This document shows, in pieces, positions 15,736 to 26,232 of a stretch of DNA of 64,000 nt. Position 1 is the first letter of the stretch, and every line of letters begins with the position of its first letter. Under the pieces are notes generated by a model. The model saw nothing but the letters and a program-made list of their open reading frames with translations. It was not told the DNA's origin and searched no databases. Source of the DNA: Macrotis lagotis (lineage: Eukaryota > Chordata > Mammalia > Peramelemorphia > Peramelidae). The position numbers were made by a program, and so were the translations under genes. The DNA is taken from NCBI RefSeq assembly GCF_037893015.1, contig NC_133661.1:189733991-189797990 (forward strand). Reading direction: 5' to 3'.

Positions 15736-16895
15736 GCATGATTGAAATTATTTAAATTTCCTATCTATTTCTTTCTCTAGCCTTCTCAGAGAACCTTACC
15801 ATCAAACTGTTCCATATAAAAATTCTGAAAATACATGTAATTTTCCTATAACCTTGCAACTCTCCAAAGGAATAGATTTTATTCTTACATCTCTTTTTGG
15901 GACCATGCTTTTTATTTGTAGTCTTAGAAATTTCACTTTCTATTATTTTGCTAGTTTTTTCCATTTTAATTGTTTTATTCATTGTACATATGGTTATTTT
16001 TTTCCTATCTTATTTTGTATAAGTTCAAATAAGCCTTTCCATTCTTCATTAATCATATAAATAATTTCTCAGAACACAGTAATATGCTTATTACCAAATT
16101 CATTGTTTCCAGGTTTTTTTAACTACTAATTTTCTTTGCATTAACTTTTTAGAGTGGGTCTAAACATTCCTTAAAAGTTTACTTTTGCACTTCTGGGGGG
16201 GTAAAAAACCAAAGTTTCTTAGAGAGAGAATTCCCATGGTGCCCATTATGAATCTAGAATACATCAACTGGTAATTGAATCCTTATGTGAGAGTAGGAGT
16301 TGTACATAATTCTTTTAGCCTCTTCTAAGGACAACTCACATTTTAAAAATTGTATCAGAAATCTGTGTAAATATTGCTATACTATACTTTATTCTTTTAC
16401 CTAATAAGCAGATAAGAGAGATGAATTTAATGTTTGTTTTTGTTTTTGTTATGCAAATTGCAACAAAACTTCATTCCACTAAGGCTTGGAAGGGTCTGTG
16501 TTGAAATGTTTTATTTCACACAGTGATCCCAAATGCATATTTAGAATGAACCTTTTGCTATGAGTAAAATTTAGGAGGTTCAGTGGCTCTCAGGATTACT
16601 TTGGTAGGGACAAGGAGAAGTGTTTGTTTTTAACTATATAACCAACAGTGATTCAGAGTGCTCTCCTTGGACCCATGCTGTTCTTGAAGATTTGGAGGAC
16701 AGAAAGGTTTGTAGGTTGATTTGGCTCTTTCAACCACAGTTCAAAGATAGAGGAAGAGTGAATCTGAGGGTTTTTCCTAGATTTTATTTGAACTAGGATA
16801 AACTTATATGTAACCACAGATATCTTGCAGATAGTCTCTGACTGAATATGCTTTAAATTTCCAACAAGTTTCCATAAACTATAAGAATTTATTCT
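15736..16895. other. No recognisable feature
   Basis: AT-rich, with short scattered frames only (for example 15761-15982 minus, 15854-16060 plus) that have no domain resemblance. A G7 run lies at about 16195. Confidence 0.4.
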
Positions 16896-16896
16896 G

Positions 16897-17037
16897 AGGA
16901 GCAGTTAGGTGGTACAGTGGATAGAGCACTGGCCCTGGAATCAGGAGTACCTGAATTTAAATCCAGCCTTAGACACTTAATAATTACCTAGTTGTGTGAC
17001 TGTGGGCAAGTCACTTAATTCCATTTTCTTAAATTAA
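16897..17037 (+). repeat. WSINE-type SINE
   Basis: Head AGCAGTTAGGTGGTACAGTG, then GATAGAGCACTGGCCCTGGA, then TAATAATTACCTAGTTGTGTG and GGGCAAGTCACTTAATTCC, with an A-rich end that runs into a tetranucleotide repeat. Confidence 0.92.
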
Positions 17038-17126
17038 AAATAAATAAATAGATAGTTAAACAGATAAATAAATGAACAAATGAATGAATGAATGAATGAA
17101 TGAATGAATGAATGAATGAATGAATT
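17038..17126. repeat. (AAAT/GAAT)n microsatellite at a SINE tail
   Basis: Starts as AAATAAATAGAT variants of the SINE tail and becomes about 12 units of GAAT/ATGA. SINE A-tails commonly seed such arrays. Confidence 0.95.
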
Positions 17127-17489
17127 GGTCCTTTGCAGGGAGGGGGGAGAATTTATTCTGAGTATTTCTGATAGGATTGGTATGGGTTTATGAGTCACAT
17201 TTGTTCTGTACTGAGACAAATTTCTTTTTGCCTGGAGTTTGAAGTCCCGCATATTTCTCTGTGGCATATGAAAAAGAAAAGTGGCATTGACATTTGTATT
17301 TTTCCTAGGATGATGAGCTAATAATCATACACATTTAAGTTAATAATAATATAAGGCATGTAAATTGCTAAGGATAATCATTTATCATCCAGGAGAGGAG
17401 GAGGAATGGGGAAAAATCAGATCCTAGGAAAGGAATTTCATTTTCTGGAGAGGAGACCCTTCTGGCTTTCTTTTTCTCTTTCCTTTTCA

Positions 17490-17615
17490 TTTTTTTCTGT
17501 GAGTCAATGAGATTAAGCAACTTGCCCAAGGTCACATAGCTTTTAAATATCAAGAGTCTGAGATAGGATTTGAACTTAGGTCCTCATGACTCCAGGACTA
17601 TTGCTATGTGTACTG
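17490..17615 (-). repeat. WSINE-type SINE, diverged
   Basis: Reverse boxes: ATTAAGCAACTTGCCCAAGG, TCACATAGC, GAGTCTGAGATAGGATTTGA and ATGACTCCAGGACTATTGCT. The head is decayed. Confidence 0.75.
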
Positions 17616-17837
17616 TAAGAAATAGGTAGGAAGATAGGAAAAAGAGATAAGAGAGGGTATAGGCAAGGAGGATGGTTTGAACAAATGGATTGAAGCAAGT
17701 CTGGGAACTATGAGTAAAAGAATGTGACTGAAGTTAATGGTTCATGAAAGGAATAGTAGGAGAAAAGCTCAAAGGGTATCATTAGGACCTTATTATTTAT
17801 AATAAAGCCCTTCCTAGCTTTTAAAAATAGTGACACT

Positions 17838-17985
17838 GGGTGGCTAGGTAGTGCAGTGGATAGAGCACCAGTGCTGGAGTCAGGAGTACTTCAGTTCAAA
17901 TCCGGCCTCAGACACTTAATAATTACCTGTGTGGCCTTAGGCAAGTCACTTAACCCAATTAACTTGCAAAAACATCCTAAAAATA
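17838..17985 (+). repeat. WSINE-type SINE
   Basis: GGTGGCTAGGTAGTGCAGTG head, TTCAAATCCGGCCTCAGACA, ACCTGTGTGGCCTTAGGCAA and CACTTAACCCAATTAACTTG. The AGCTG part of one box is deleted. Confidence 0.9.
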
Positions 17986-18165
17986 GTGACATTGTGTAAA
18001 ACAAAACATTATTTTCAAAATTCACTCACTGGTATATAAAAGAAATTGGGGTTCTTGTCAATGTCATTTAATTTGCTAAAAATTTCTAATGGGTCTTGGG
18101 GAAGTGATATTTTAGATCTTATAGTTAAATTTTATGATTATTTACACATTAGAAATCAGCAGACA

Positions 18166-18312
18166 CAGGGGCAGCTAGGAGGTGTAGTGGATTGAGCAGC
18201 TGCCCTTGAGTCAGGAGGACCCAAGTTCAAATTTGGCCTCAGACACTTAATAATTGCCTAGGTGGGTGACCTTGGGCATGTCACTTAACCTCTTTTCCCT
18301 TGAAAAAAACAA
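18166..18312 (+). repeat. WSINE-type SINE
   Basis: GGGGCAGCTAGGAGGTGTAG head, then CAAGTTCAAATTTGGCCTCA, then TAATTGCCTAGGTGGGTGAC and TGGGCATGTCACTTAACCTC, with an A-rich end. Confidence 0.9.
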
Positions 18313-19185
18313 AAATAAAATCTGTACACTGTACACATCAAGCTTTATTTATTGTTTTGTAACTGCCAGATCTTAAGAATGTGATGAAAAATAAATTAAT
18401 AATGAACATTGAACTTCAGATGATGTCTTGAATGCATTTGCAAACAAGGACTGGAGAGTATAGGAGGTAATATTCAACCAGGATATTTTTTATTCTGGAG
18501 GTTATTGAAGGATCCCTGTTTTCAACCTGGTACTCTGTGTCATATCTTAGAACTATAGTGTTAACACTCTGGATTGCAATTGAAATTTGCCTGGTATAGG
18601 GTTAGTATGGGTAATTGGCTTATACATATTTCTTAGGGTATGGTTCTGGAAGGTTGTTATAAAATAATAAAAAAAACATCTCTAAGGTAATAAGCATTTC
18701 ATGGATGAGTTTCTTGTTAGGAACTCCTTATAATATTAGAATTGATTTCATCGCTCCCTCAGTCATTTTCATGTTAAAGACAATTTTTTTTGTGTTAATT
18801 CCAAGGTTGAATGTGTTTACTTCAAAACTACTGGGAAGTATTTTAACTGTATTCTTGTCCAATGTCTTTGCATTATTACTTGTGGGTATAGCATGGGCCA
18901 TTCAAAATCCTTGAAGATGCATGCCTGATCCTGCTTCCTGTTGCATCCTTGGAATCAGTAACTTTTTCCCCATGCCTTCATGATTATGTCATGACCACAG
19001 TAATGTCAAAATGAATGATGCTCCCACAAAGGATCCCATCTTAACTCCTTTGAAGATACAGCCCAGCTTTACTGCCAATTGTAACACCTGCCTCATGTGG
19101 TTCTGTCATTTAGTAAGTGTTGTGTGTTAGAGAACATGGATAAGTGGTGAAAATGAAGAACTCAGATGAAAGTTAGGGGGTGCAT
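18313..19185. other. No recognisable feature
   Basis: No nameable repeat. The 69-codon frame at 18705-18914 is hydrophobic but has no receptor or transporter signature and no neighbouring exon evidence. Confidence 0.35.
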
Positions 19186-19189
19186 GCCT

Positions 19190-19315
19190 ATAGTCCATAA
19201 GATCAGAGTTCAAATCTGTCTTCAGACACTTACTCCCTATGTGAAGGTGGGCAAGTCATTTAAACTCTAATTGTTTTGTTTATGTATCTGTAAAATGGGG
19301 ATAAATAGGAGAAGA
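19190..19315 (+). repeat. MIR-like SINE relic
   Basis: TTCAGACACTTACTCCCTATGTG and GGGCAAGTCATTTAAACTCT, followed by the MIR-type ATCTGTAAAATGGGGATAAA box. Confidence 0.65.
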
Positions 19316-19744
19316 AAGGGGCAAACTATTAAAGCATTTTTGCCAAGTTCATGATTTCAAGAAGAATTTGAGTAACTTATTGATGAATAAGATGTTTTAT
19401 CAGTTTTGTGATATTCTTTTGAAACTGCAAAGAGATTATATTAGCAAGATTTAGTTATCTTTTAGGAATGCTATTTAAATACTATATTGGTAAAGCCTGG
19501 GATTATTGTGTGATTGCTTTGAAGGGAAATAAGGGAAATAACAAAAAGTATGAGCCTTTCTAAGATAGATCTGTGGGTTTGTGAATAATGTGATAATGGA
19601 AGGATTGCTTTGTGTAATCTAGTAATTTATGTGATACTCTTATTGCTGTTCTGTTATGTTGAAATTGATAGTGCATGTTGGAAATTTAAAGCTACCTAAG
19701 ATATTCTAATAGTTTTAAAGAATTCTGAAAAGTAATTTTTATGT

Positions 19745-19898
19745 TAGGGGCCAGCTAGATGGTTCAGAGGATAGGGCACTAGGCTCTGGAGCCAGGAGAC
19801 CTGAATTCAAATCAGGCCTCAGACACTTAGTGATTACCTAGCTGTGTGACCTTGGGCAAGTCACTTAACACCAATTACCTTGTCAAAACAAAAATAAT
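19745..19898 (+). repeat. WSINE-type SINE
   Basis: GGCCAGCTAGATGGTTCAGA head, CTGAATTCAAATCAGGCCTC, GTGATTACCTAGCTGTGTGA and GGGCAAGTCACTTAACACC boxes, ending in an A-rich tail. Confidence 0.92.
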
Positions 19899-21614
19899 AC
19901 CTTATACATTGAGGATGGCTAATATATATATTCCAAAGCTGTTGTTGTTTGCTTTGAAGTCAAAGTACTGTGTAATATGAGAAAGAAAAACACAAGATAA
20001 TTTGAGATTTTTTTTCTATGCAATCTCCTGGTCAAAGGAGGTGTTTATTTGTTGTAAAAAATATAACAGGCTAGAAAGAGGTTCCTTTCTCTAGCCAAGG
20101 GGAATCTGATCTTCTATATTTATATAGAGATGGAGTAAATATAATTTCATATCAAAAGGATGCCTCTAGCAAGATGTAGGAGATGAGACCTGCAGGGCCA
20201 ATCATAGGTAGAATATCTAGTTTTAGGCAAAGACCTAGGAAGGATACTCAGAGCTATAGGTAGGAGTTTCATTAATTGGGACACCATTAAGGCTATAATG
20301 GGAATTTAGTGAATTGTATTCACTGGAAGATCTAATTAAGTAAAACAACTATTCTAGACCATGGGACTTTTAATCAATTTTCTCTTGTCAGATACAAGGA
20401 TTGTCAACAAAACGAAATGGTACTGGGTAAATGTCATGTTCTTGGAGCCAAGGAAGACAATGGGCTAAAGATTTCAGGTGACAAGGATGTACAGCTGAAG
20501 GGGGTGGCTTCTCAGTATGGCTGAGATTTGACCCCTTTGACTTGAATTCCCCAAAATAACATTTGGATAATGTCTCACCTGGAAGAATAAATCTGACTTA
20601 AGACATTTGACTTACCCATGGGACCTTTGCTTGTACACTGGCATTGTCTGTGAAGGAATTTTCCTTTAATGCCCTGGATCTTTATAGTTAGTTACTAAGC
20701 AAACCAGAAAAAGACGTTTTCAGCAAATTGAATCTAATAGCCAGAGATAGATTAGGTGTCTGGCTCTGACACCTGCTATCAGCTACATGTGAAGATAGAT
20801 ATTAAGTTTCCTCAATTCTTATTTAGGTAAGAAGAAGAATGAGAAATTCTTAGGATAATTGCAGTTTCAAGTTCTAGTTTAAGGAAAGAAATGTGAGTTA
20901 AATAAGTACACCAGGAAAAGCAAACTATAGGAATATTTTGAAATAAATTCATTTTGGTTAAGCATGTTTGAGTCATTTTTGGAATGAGAGCAAAGGTTAA
21001 GATTGTTTTGTTTTAAGCCAGATGCTGGGTACTATTTGAACAAAGATGACTACTATTGAATGTATATGTAACAAGCCTGAGTCAATGTAATAACTCTTAT
21101 TGGGAGTTTGCTCATGTATAAAACACTAATAGAAGTTTATTGTGTTAAAAGTGAAGTATGCTGTCAATGTGGCAATAAGGCTAAATGTAAATTGTAATGA
21201 GAAGAATCTCATTGTTTTGTGATGGAAACATGAGTTTTGATTTGAATAAGATGTTAAGCAGTTTCTTTACCAGAAGATGAGTCACCAGAGCTGGAGAGGA
21301 CTTTTTGGAACAGATTCAGAAGATGCAGAAGGACATTGGATGTCTCCAGGAGAGAAGAAAAGAGAGCAGAGACACTGTACAAGTCTATCTCCACCATCTC
21401 TCACCTACATGTACATTGCTTATCTGTAACTCCCCCCTTGACTCTTTAAGTGTGACACCCCTACTTATGCCCTTTTCCTTGTGGAGTGGAAAGGAGGAGG
21501 GGAGGTGGGGTGAAAATGTTCTCAATTGAGATAGAAAGAGGGAGATTATTGGGTGGCACGATTATATCATATGAGTCTGTATATCCTATCTAGGAAGAGT
21601 CCTATCTCTGATTT
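19899..21614. other. No recognisable feature (possibly old LTR or repeat DNA)
   Basis: A 1.7-kb stretch with no coding signature and no repeat boxes I can name. The only longer plus-strand frame (21305-21529) is not persuasive. Confidence 0.35.
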
Positions 21615-21778
21615 AGACAATGGGGTATTAGTTTATTCTTATTTTTGTACAAATTATTTTTTATACATTACTAAAATATTCTTGTTTAAGAGTAAACATA
21701 ATACCCCCTCCCCTGAAAATATAGACTCTCATGAGCAATAAAGTAAAGAGAAAAAAAGAAAATAATAATAATAATAAT

Positions 21779-21972
21779 AGGGACTGCCAGGTGGTGCAGT
21801 GGACAGAACACCAACCCTGAAGTCAGGAGCACCTGAGCCCACATCCGGACCCAAACACCCAACAATCAACCAGCTGTGTGACCCCTGGAAAGCCACCCCA
21901 ACCCCATTGCCCTGCAAAAGTCAAAAATAAATAAATAAATAAATAAATAAAATAAAATAAAATAAAATAAAC
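21779..21972 (+). repeat. WSINE-type SINE, diverged, with AAAT tail
   Basis: GGTGGTGCAGTGGACAGAAC, AAGTCAGGAGCACCTGAGCC, AACAATCAACCAGCTGTGTG and the CCCCATTGCCCTGCAAAAGTC end, followed by AAAT and AAAAT arrays to about 21970. Confidence 0.85.
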
Positions 21973-22005
21973 ATTAATAACAACAACAATAATAATAATA
22001 GTAGT

Positions 22006-22165
22006 AGGGGTAGGCAGGTGGTGCACAGGCAGAGCTCTGGCCCTGGATCCAGGAGCACCCAGGTTCAAATCTGACCTCAGACACCCAACAATCACCCAGC
22101 TGTGTGGCCCCGGGCAAGCCACCAACCCCATTTGCCTTGCAACCCCCCCAAAAAAAATGAATAAT
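22006..22165 (+). repeat. WSINE-type SINE
   Basis: GGCAGGTGGTGCACAGGCAG head, CAGGTTCAAATCTGACCTCA, CACCCAGCTGTGTGGCCCCG and CCCCATTTGCCTTGCAACC, then an A7 tail. Confidence 0.88.
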
Positions 22166-22369
22166 AATGATAATAAAAAATGTGCTTCCAACACCTGCAA
22201 CTCTGTCGTGGATGGATCACATTCTTTATAATAAGTCCATCACAAAAGTTACTTCCATATTTTTCCACCATTGCCATTGCTAATTACAACTCTCTCCACT
22301 CATACTTCCCCACTACCATATACTATATTTTCTCTCTCCTTTCACTCTGTCCCTCTTCTTAAATGTGCT

Positions 22370-22525
22370 GTAGGGTAGCTGAGTGTCACAGCAGACAGAT
22401 CCCTGATCCTGGGGCCAAGAGGCCCCAAACCCACATACCACCCCTGAAGCCCAGTAACCACCCTTCCCTGTGGTCCCAGATAAGTCATCCGATCCTAGTC
22501 CCTTGCAAGAAGTAAAAAAGATCTG
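22370..22525 (+). repeat. WSINE-type SINE, strongly diverged
   Basis: The order of boxes is retained (GGGTAGCTGAGTGTCACAGC, ACCACCCTTCCCTGTGGTCC, AGTCCCTTGCAAG), but each is degraded. Family call is tentative. Confidence 0.55.
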
Positions 22526-22641
22526 ACCACTCTCCCCGCGGGCCACCCTTTCCTCCATCACTCACATCCCCCCCCTTACCCCTGTCCCTCTTCTCTCCTT
22601 CTTACTTTAGATGTCTATACCCAAGACAATGGGGTATTAGT

Positions 22642-23755
22642 AAAGGTGGGAGGAGAATCTAGCTGACTGAAGTCAATACCCAATCTTTTGGTATGGCTAA
22701 CTGTTGAACTTGTGGTAGTTCACAGCAATTTGATAATTGGTCTTAGGTGACAGTACCCCTGGATCTGGTCTAGATTGTCATTTACTGGCCAGAGGTGTAC
22801 CGTGGCACAGGATTTTGATTCAGAGAAGAGAAACACCAGTGGGATATGACTGAATCAGTTCAGGGTGACTATTATTTATAACTGAATGGCCAGGATGTTT
22901 GCCTGGGGAGTAGTAAATGTCTGAACATGACCAGAAGCAGGGTATATATTCTAGACTGTACAACATAAAGAGATAGGTGAACTGAGACTCATGTAAAGAT
23001 GTAATGATGTTACCTGGATCCCTTGTAAAGATGTACAAACTGGGGAATAAACTGTGATTTTAAGTGAACTTGCAAGGAAAGTGCTAAAATGGTCATTTGC
23101 AAGAAAAATAATTTAAGGAACATCACTAGGTATATTAGCTTTTTCTTGGGGTTGGTCCAATGACACAAAATCAGTAATTCATTTTGATTAATTTTTGAGC
23201 CCAGAGGATCTTTCTGAAGATATTGGTATAAAAACTTGCCAGTGGAAGGAGGTAGAGTAACTTTGGAACTGTACATATTACCATGATGATTATATGATCT
23301 ATTTAAGATGGTTCCCTTGGAAGTAAGGAGGAACAGTCTTATAAAATATATCCCTGAAAGACCAACTATCATTAGAGGGACATTATTGGATTTATAGGAC
23401 TACTGCCTACACCCAGTTGTCCAAAGAGTTGGTCAGAAAGTTGCTATATAGGGTTGATCAGGAAGTCGTTATCTAGACTACCTGAGCAAAGGATGGAAGC
23501 TGGGGATATAGGACCCCTATCTACATACTGAACAGAATAATTAGGCTCCAGGAAGTTGTAGACATTATTACTAATCAAAAAGCTAGGCCCTCTAGATCTT
23601 TTGGCAAATCAAGCCAGCCAAAAACCCAGGTGGCTCGGGATAGTTTTAATAATAGGGTGACAGTCACTTCCAACCAGACAAAGTGTTGATCCTAAAGGAA
23701 CAGGGATGGATTCTTCTTAACTATCTCACCACTTTGAATTCAAGAATGTGTATTT
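22642..23755. other. No recognisable feature
   Basis: About 1.1 kb without a convincing gene. The 120-codon minus frame at 23010-23372 has no recognisable domain and overlaps no feature. Confidence 0.35.
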
Positions 23756-23759
23756 TGCT

Positions 23760-25777
23760 CCTGGTGGCTTTTTTTTATGTAATGGGGATAAACTTAAAGC
23801 ATTTCCAATAAGATCAGGGGTGAAATCAGGATGCCCATTATTACCATGACTTTTAAATATAGTTCTAAAATTATTAGCTCTAGTAATAAGAGAAGAAAAA
23901 TATTGAAGGAATCAGAATTGGCAATGAGTAAGCAAAGTTGTCACTCTTTCCAGATGATACGATGGTATACTTAATGAACCCTAGAAAGTCATCCTAAAAA
24001 CTCCTTGAAACAATTAACAAATAAATAAATAAATAATAAAATAGCTGGATATAAAATAAACCAACTGAAATTATCAGCATTTCTACACATGAACAACAAA
24101 GCCCAAGAGCAAAAGATAGAGAAATCCCATTTAAGAAAACATTAAATACTTGGAAACTACCTCCCAAGGAAAAGACAGAAACTGTATGAACACATTTATA
24201 AAGCACTTCTGACTCAAATAAAGTCAGATATTAATAATTGGAAAAATGTCAAATGTAAATGGTTAGGTCAAGCTAATATATTAAAAATGACAATTCTACT
24301 CAAATTACATTACTTATTCACTGCCATGCCAATCAGACTTGCAAATCATCATTTTACCAAAGCTAGCTAAACAGAATTCATTTGTATCAGCAAAAGGTCA
24401 CGGTTAGTGAGGCAGCTGATGAAAAAAGAAATGTAAAGGAAGGTGGCCTAGCTCAAACAGATCTAAAAGTAAATATGAAGGAGCAGTCATCTAACTGTCT
24501 GGTACTAGTATAAAACAGAGTGATGGATCAGTAGATTGGAATAGGTTCAAAAGAAACATTAGTAAATGACTACAGTAATCTGTTTGATAAATCCAAAGGC
24601 ATTAGCTACTGGGCTAAGAACTCATTATTTGACAAAAAAATGTTGGGAAAACTAGAAAATAGTCTGGCAAAAATGCAGCATAGACCCCCATTTCATAACC
24701 TATACCAAAATAAGGTCAAAATGGATACAGGAATTAGACAGAAAGGGCAACATCATAGATAAATTAATAGATCAAGAAATATGCTATCTATTTGATCTAT
24801 GGAAAAGGGACATATTTATGACAAAATAAGAAATAGATTACATTTTAAATTGCAAAATGGCTGATTTTGACTATATTAAATTAAAATGTTTTTGCATTAA
24901 TAAAATTAGTGCTGCCAAAATTGGAAGGAAAGCAGAAAACTCAGAAACAATCTTCACAACTAGGAGCTCTGATAAAGGTTTCATTTCTAAAATATAGAGA
25001 GAAATGCACCAAATATATAAGGTTGTAAGTCATTCCCCAATTGATAGTCAAAGATATGACTAGATAGTTTTCAAATGAAGATATTAAAGCTGTATATATA
25101 TATATATATAATCATATGAACAAATGTTCCAAATCATTATGGATTAGAGAAATGAAAATTAAAACAACTCTGACATATCACCGTCACACCTATCAAACTG
25201 GCTAAGATGACAAAAAAGGGAAAATGATATGTTGGAGAGGTTTTAGGAGGACTGAGACATTAATGCATTGCTGCTGGAGTTGTGAATGGATCTGACCAGA
25301 GTGGAGAGCAACTCAGTAAATCCAATTCTTGGATATATCCAGAAGAAATCATAAAATATTGCTCCAAAATATTCATAGCAGTTCTTTTTGTAGTGGCAAA
25401 GAATTGGAAATTGAGGGAATTCCCATTAACTGGGGAATGGTTAATCAAGTTATGAAACATGAATATTATGGAATATTATTGTTCTATAAGAAAGTATAAA
25501 AGTGTGGACTCTAGAGAAGTATGCAATGGATTGCAGGACCTGATTCTGAAGGAAGGGCACAGAAACAAGAGAACAATGTACCCATTAACAACATTGTCTG
25601 ATGATCAATCCTGAAATGCATCTGCTCTCAGCAGTTCAGGGATCTAGGATAATCTTTTTAGACCAGCTTTGGGCAATGCTATCCCCATGCAGAGGAAGAA
25701 AAAGCGAATAAAAAAGAAAACAAAAAATCCTTTAGAATCTGAGGAATGTTGCATTCACTTTAATATATATATATATA
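23760..25777 (+). mobile_element. L1 fragment G (ORF2 to 3' UTR), interrupted by an ERV
   Basis: Plus-strand ORF2 decay product. It has a GCATTTCCAATAAGATCAGG stretch (AFPIRSGVK-like) near 23798, and a polymerase box reading FPDDTMVY near 23950 where L1s have FADDM. C-terminal sequence follows, then the 3' UTR with a TAGAATCTGAGGAATGTTGC box at about 25733. The 3' UTR resumes on the far side of the provirus at 31985. Many stops; inactive. Confidence 0.75.
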
Positions 25778-26232
25778 TGTTGTGTCTTGCTTCCTTGGGG
25801 CCCACAGTGGTGACCTCCCTCCAGGAGGGGAGCTGAGAATAAGGAGTCAAGCCACTACTGCCTTATGCCTCCAGCTCAATTTTATTATTGCTTAGCTATC
25901 ACATATATATTGTTAGGTCTTCTGGGGTAGAAAAAAGAAAAATGAGGTAATTGTTAGGGGTTGCAAGCGATGTGTAGGTGCAGCTTCTTGCATTACAGGA
26001 TAGGAGGGTACGTTAGGGAGGAGATGATAAGGTACAGCTGTGTCTAGTGCCCTTGGACAGTGGGGAAGAATGTCCAGCTCCCAAGGACTCTGGCTCCCAA
26101 GGACTCTGGCTCCCAAGGACTCCAGCTCACCTTATCTCTCAGGGCAGCAAGCCAGCTCCTGAGACTGTCCAGGTGGCAGTTTACTTGGAGATGATTTGTG
26201 TCATGGCTGTTAGAATAGCCTGTGTGCCCACA
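25778..26232 (-). repeat. ERV 3' LTR, complete
   Basis: 455 bp, with TG at the plus-strand left edge and CA at the right edge, next to the polypurine tract. Transcription signals on the minus strand are a TATATA-type box at 25903-25910 and AATAAA at 25881-25886. U3 contains three 16-bp tandem units. The reading frame for the env anchor runs into U3 and stops at 26181. Confidence 0.92.
26074..26121 (-). repeat. 16-bp tandem repeat in U3
   Basis: Three head-to-tail units, the second and third both CTGGCTCCCAAGGACT and the first starting CCAG. The 5' LTR retains two units. Short U3 repeats often act as enhancer elements in retroviruses; that role is only inferred here. Confidence 0.85.

Larger units (their letters stand above)
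21615..22641. repeat. 1-kb insert bounded by an exact 18-bp direct repeat
   Basis: The string AGACAATGGGGTATTAGT occurs at 21615-21632 and again at 22624-22641. The ~990 bp between them holds two clear SINEs and one diverged SINE, plus T-rich sequence just inside the left copy. An 18-bp exact pair this close is not expected by chance. A target-site duplication around a retroposed, minus-strand insert is one reading; two copies of a common repeat is another. Confidence 0.55.

Noticed and set aside
16897..18312. Possible tRNA genes suggested by the SINE heads
   Set aside because: The tRNA-like heads belong to SINEs; no intact cloverleaf with anticodon arm was seen.
21823..22200. 125-codon minus-strand frame with hydrophobic Ile/Tyr runs
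   Set aside because: Runs through two SINEs and AAAT/AATA microsatellites.
23010..23372. 120-codon minus-strand frame
   Set aside because: No recognised motif, no splice or promoter context, AT-rich; likely chance.
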